Assembly (NCBI GenBank): GCA_045640265.1 | Contig: JAZUES010000129.1 | Span: forward strand, 1-7,097 | Direction of reading: 5' to 3' | From: Solibacillus sp045640265 | GTDB lineage: Bacteria > Bacillota > Bacilli > Bacillales_A > Planococcaceae | DNA length: 7,097 bases | In this document: positions 5,382-7,097 of the stretch, piece after piece | Position numbering within the stretch: the stretch's first letter is position 1 | Layout of the letters: every line of letters begins with the position of its first letter | Translations under genes and position numbers: made by a program | The notes under the pieces: generated by a model | Seen by the model: the letters and a program-made list of their open reading frames with translations, nothing else | What the model was told of the DNA's origin: nothing | The model's database searches: none

Positions 5382-7046
5382 GTGATGACCGTAAAGCGAA
5401 AGCGTTTAGGCGATTTACTGATAGAAGCAGGCATTGTTACGGAACAACAACTAAACTTTGCATTAGAAAATAAAAGTCGCGATGAAAAACTAGGGGACTT
5501 TTTAATTAAAGAAAATGTCTTAACTGAACAACAATTAATTGAAGTTTTAGAATTTCAGCTGGGGATTCCGCATATTACCCTAACGAAACAAAATATTGAT
5601 CCAGAACTATTGCAACTTGTTCCGGGAGAGCTTGCGAAACGTGCCAACATTATGCCAGTACGTCTAGATAAAAATAAATTATTGATTGCGATGTCCGACC
5701 CAATGGATTTCTTCGCAATCGAAGAGGTTCGTATGGCAACGGGTTGCCAAATTGAAACGAGTATTGCGGCAAAGGAAGATTTATTCCGAGCAATTACGAA
5801 ATATTACGATTTCCATGCTTCAATGGAGGCCGCAATGTCTGATTTGTCTTTAGAAACTACTGAAGTTCAGCAGGAAATCACAGATGAAGATTCACCCATT
5901 GTCCGATTAGTAAACCAAATTATCGCGAATGGAGTGGCACAGCGCGCATCGGATATTCACTTTGATCCACAGGAGACAGAATATAAAGTTCGTTACCGTG
6001 TCGATGGTGTGCTGCGAACAGAGCGTTCCTTACCAAAAAATATGCAAAGTACGATAACAGCTCGTGTGAAAATCATAGGTGGCTTGAACATTACAGAAAA
6101 TCGTATTCCGCAAGATGGTCGAATTAAAGTAAATATTAATTTCAAGTCCGTCGACATTCGTTTATCAACTTTACCCACCGTTTATGGTGAAAAAATCGTA
6201 ATGCGTATTTTAGATATAAGTAATACAGCGACAGACGTCTCTAAAGTTGGCTTTACAGAAAAAAATGAAGCGCTTTTTAGAAAAATGATTGAACGTCCAA
6301 ATGGAATTGTGCTTATAACAGGTCCAACAGGATCAGGGAAGTCTTCTACTTTATATGCGGCGCTATCGAACTTGAACAACGAAGGGGTTAACATCATTAC
6401 AGTTGAAGACCCAGTCGAATATCAGCTAAGTGGCATTAACCAAATTCAAGTAAAAGAAGAAGTAGGTTTGACATTTGCGGCTGGGTTACGTTCGATATTA
6501 CGTCAAGACCCAGACATCGTCATGATCGGGGAAATTCGAGATTTAGAAACAGCACAAATTGCGATTCGTGCTTCACTAACAGGGCACCTTGTTTTAAGTA
6601 CGTTACATACAAATAGTGCTGTCGAATCAATTTCTCGTTTGCAGGACATGGGTATCGAGCCATTTTTAATTTCTTCATCGATTGTCGGTATCATGGCGCA
6701 GCGATTAGTCCGTAAAGTATGTCGAGATTGCGGTACCGATATGGAGCCGACTGCACGTGAAAAAGAAATTTTTGCGAATAATGGCCTTACTGTTGAAATC
6801 GTACGAAGAGGAAGCGGATGTACGGCATGTGCTAATACCGGCTATAAAGGGCGGCTTGCGATTCATGAACTGTTACCGGTTGACCGCCAGCTAAAGGATT
6901 TTATCTTAAACCTAGCGAGCAGTAATGAAATAAGTGATTATATGCAGCAAGCAGGCTACTACACATTACTACAAGATGGCTTATTAAAAGTATTAGATGG
7001 TGTAACGACGACAGAAGAAGTTCTACGCGTCGCAACGATTGATTAG
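5382..7046 (+). CDS. pilB: Type IV pilus assembly ATPase PilB (GspE/PulE family)
   Basis: This 554-residue cytoplasmic hexameric ATPase powers pilin polymerisation. Full domain order is present: an N-terminal MshEN/T2SSE_N-type region (about 8-145) with two 24-residue motifs beginning RLGDLL (8) and KLGDFL (36); an acidic linker (about 148-170); and the N2 domain (about 170-275, SPIVRLVNQII, ASDIHFDP, RYRVDGVLR). In the ATPase core are Walker A GPTGSGKS (314-321), the Asp box TVEDPVEY (340-347), Walker B DPDIVMIGEIRD (376-387) and the His box TGHLVLSTLHTN (400-411). The zinc site is C447, C450, C480, C483. All catalytic motifs are intact and the length is normal. The four-cysteine motif and MshEN region separate it from retraction ATPases (PilT) and from the shorter ComGA. 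The start is GTG at 5382 or ATG at 5385. It begins 1 nt after the VanW/G5 stop and is 14 nt before the next gene. GspE is the alternative name if the locus makes a pseudopilus. Confidence 0.95.
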   Translation: MMTVKRKRLGDLLIEAGIVTEQQLNFALENKSRDEKLGDFLIKENVLTEQQLIEVLEFQLGIPHITLTKQNIDPELLQLVPGELAKRANIMPVRLDKNKLLIAMSDPMDFFAIEEVRMATGCQIETSIAAKEDLFRAITKYYDFHASMEAAMSDLSLETTEVQQEITDEDSPIVRLVNQIIANGVAQRASDIHFDPQETEYKVRYRVDGVLRTERSLPKNMQSTITARVKIIGGLNITENRIPQDGRIKVNINFKSVDIRLSTLPTVYGEKIVMRILDISNTATDVSKVGFTEKNEALFRKMIERPNGIVLITGPTGSGKSSTLYAALSNLNNEGVNIITVEDPVEYQLSGINQIQVKEEVGLTFAAGLRSILRQDPDIVMIGEIRDLETAQIAIRASLTGHLVLSTLHTNSAVESISRLQDMGIEPFLISSSIVGIMAQRLVRKVCRDCGTDMEPTAREKEIFANNGLTVEIVRRGSGCTACANTGYKGRLAIHELLPVDRQLKDFILNLASSNEISDYMQQAGYYTLLQDGLLKVLDGVTTTEEVLRVATID

Positions 7047-7060
7047 AAGGAGTGAGTGAT

Positions 7061-7097
7061 ATGTCATTCACAGAAACAGACTTAAACATTCAACAAT
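7061..7097 (+). CDS. Start of the next gene of the pilB operon, cut by window edge
   Basis: An ATG at 7061 follows AAGGAG (7047-7052) with 8 nt spacing and opens a frame reading MSFTETDLNIQQ to the end of the window. It starts 14 nt after the pilB stop, with no terminator between, so it is almost certainly co-transcribed. In most T4P operons of Firmicutes the next gene is pilT (retraction ATPase) or pilC (platform protein); that expectation comes from gene order alone. The 12 visible residues do not identify the protein. Confidence 0.6.
   Translation, partial: MSFTETDLNIQQ

Noticed and set aside
5993..7089. Several antisense open frames of 61-71 codons opposite pilB
   Set aside because: They are short, have no family signal and mirror conserved pilB coding sequence.
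1..7097. CRISPR arrays, insertion sequences, tRNA or rRNA genes
   Set aside because: No regularly spaced repeats, transposase reading frames, terminal inverted repeats or RNA gene signatures were seen on either strand.

Overview
The window looks like chromosomal DNA of a low-GC Gram-positive bacterium of the Bacillales. The evidence is AT-rich codon use, strong AGGAGG-type ribosome binding sites, a PbuX-type purine permease, and a VanW/G5 cell-wall protein next to a pilus ATPase. The Lysinibacillus/Solibacillus (Planococcaceae) group is my best guess, from general knowledge of where such clusters occur; nothing here proves the genus. The main content is part of a type IV pilus (T4P) or type II secretion-like locus.

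Layout. (1) Bases 2-790, + strand: the C-terminal part of an NCS2 xanthine/uracil-type permease that enters from the left edge. (2) 816-851: a stem-loop shared as terminator by the permease and the convergent pilus operon. (3) 3627 down to 855, - strand: three co-oriented genes that each start with a pilin-type N terminus. In transcription order they resemble PilV/GspI, PilW/GspJ and PilX/GspK, the set of minor pilins that primes and caps pili and pseudopili. (4) 3643-4048: a divergent intergenic region with no gene, about 16% GC in its right-hand 240 bases, which must hold the promoters of both pilus operons. (5) 4049-7097, + strand: a secreted or membrane-anchored VanW/G5 protein, then the PilB/GspE assembly ATPase, then the first 12 codons of a further gene (probably the next T4P gene, such as pilT or pilC).

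How it fits together. PilB powers polymerisation of pilins from the membrane. The three minor pilins probably form the initiating tip complex, with the large third protein, which lacks the Glu5 residue, at the very tip. The VanW/G5 protein is predicted to sit outside the membrane in contact with peptidoglycan, where it could help the pilus cross or anchor to the thick wall. The major pilin, prepilin peptidase and inner-membrane platform proteins are not in the window and are expected to its right.

The most interesting points are the degenerate VanW domain joined to a G5-like domain and a single thrombospondin-3/EF-hand-like calcium loop, the complete I-J-K-type minor pilin set in a monoderm, and the altered c-di-GMP-type motifs at the N terminus of PilB. 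Several start codons were reassigned from ribosome-binding-site position.
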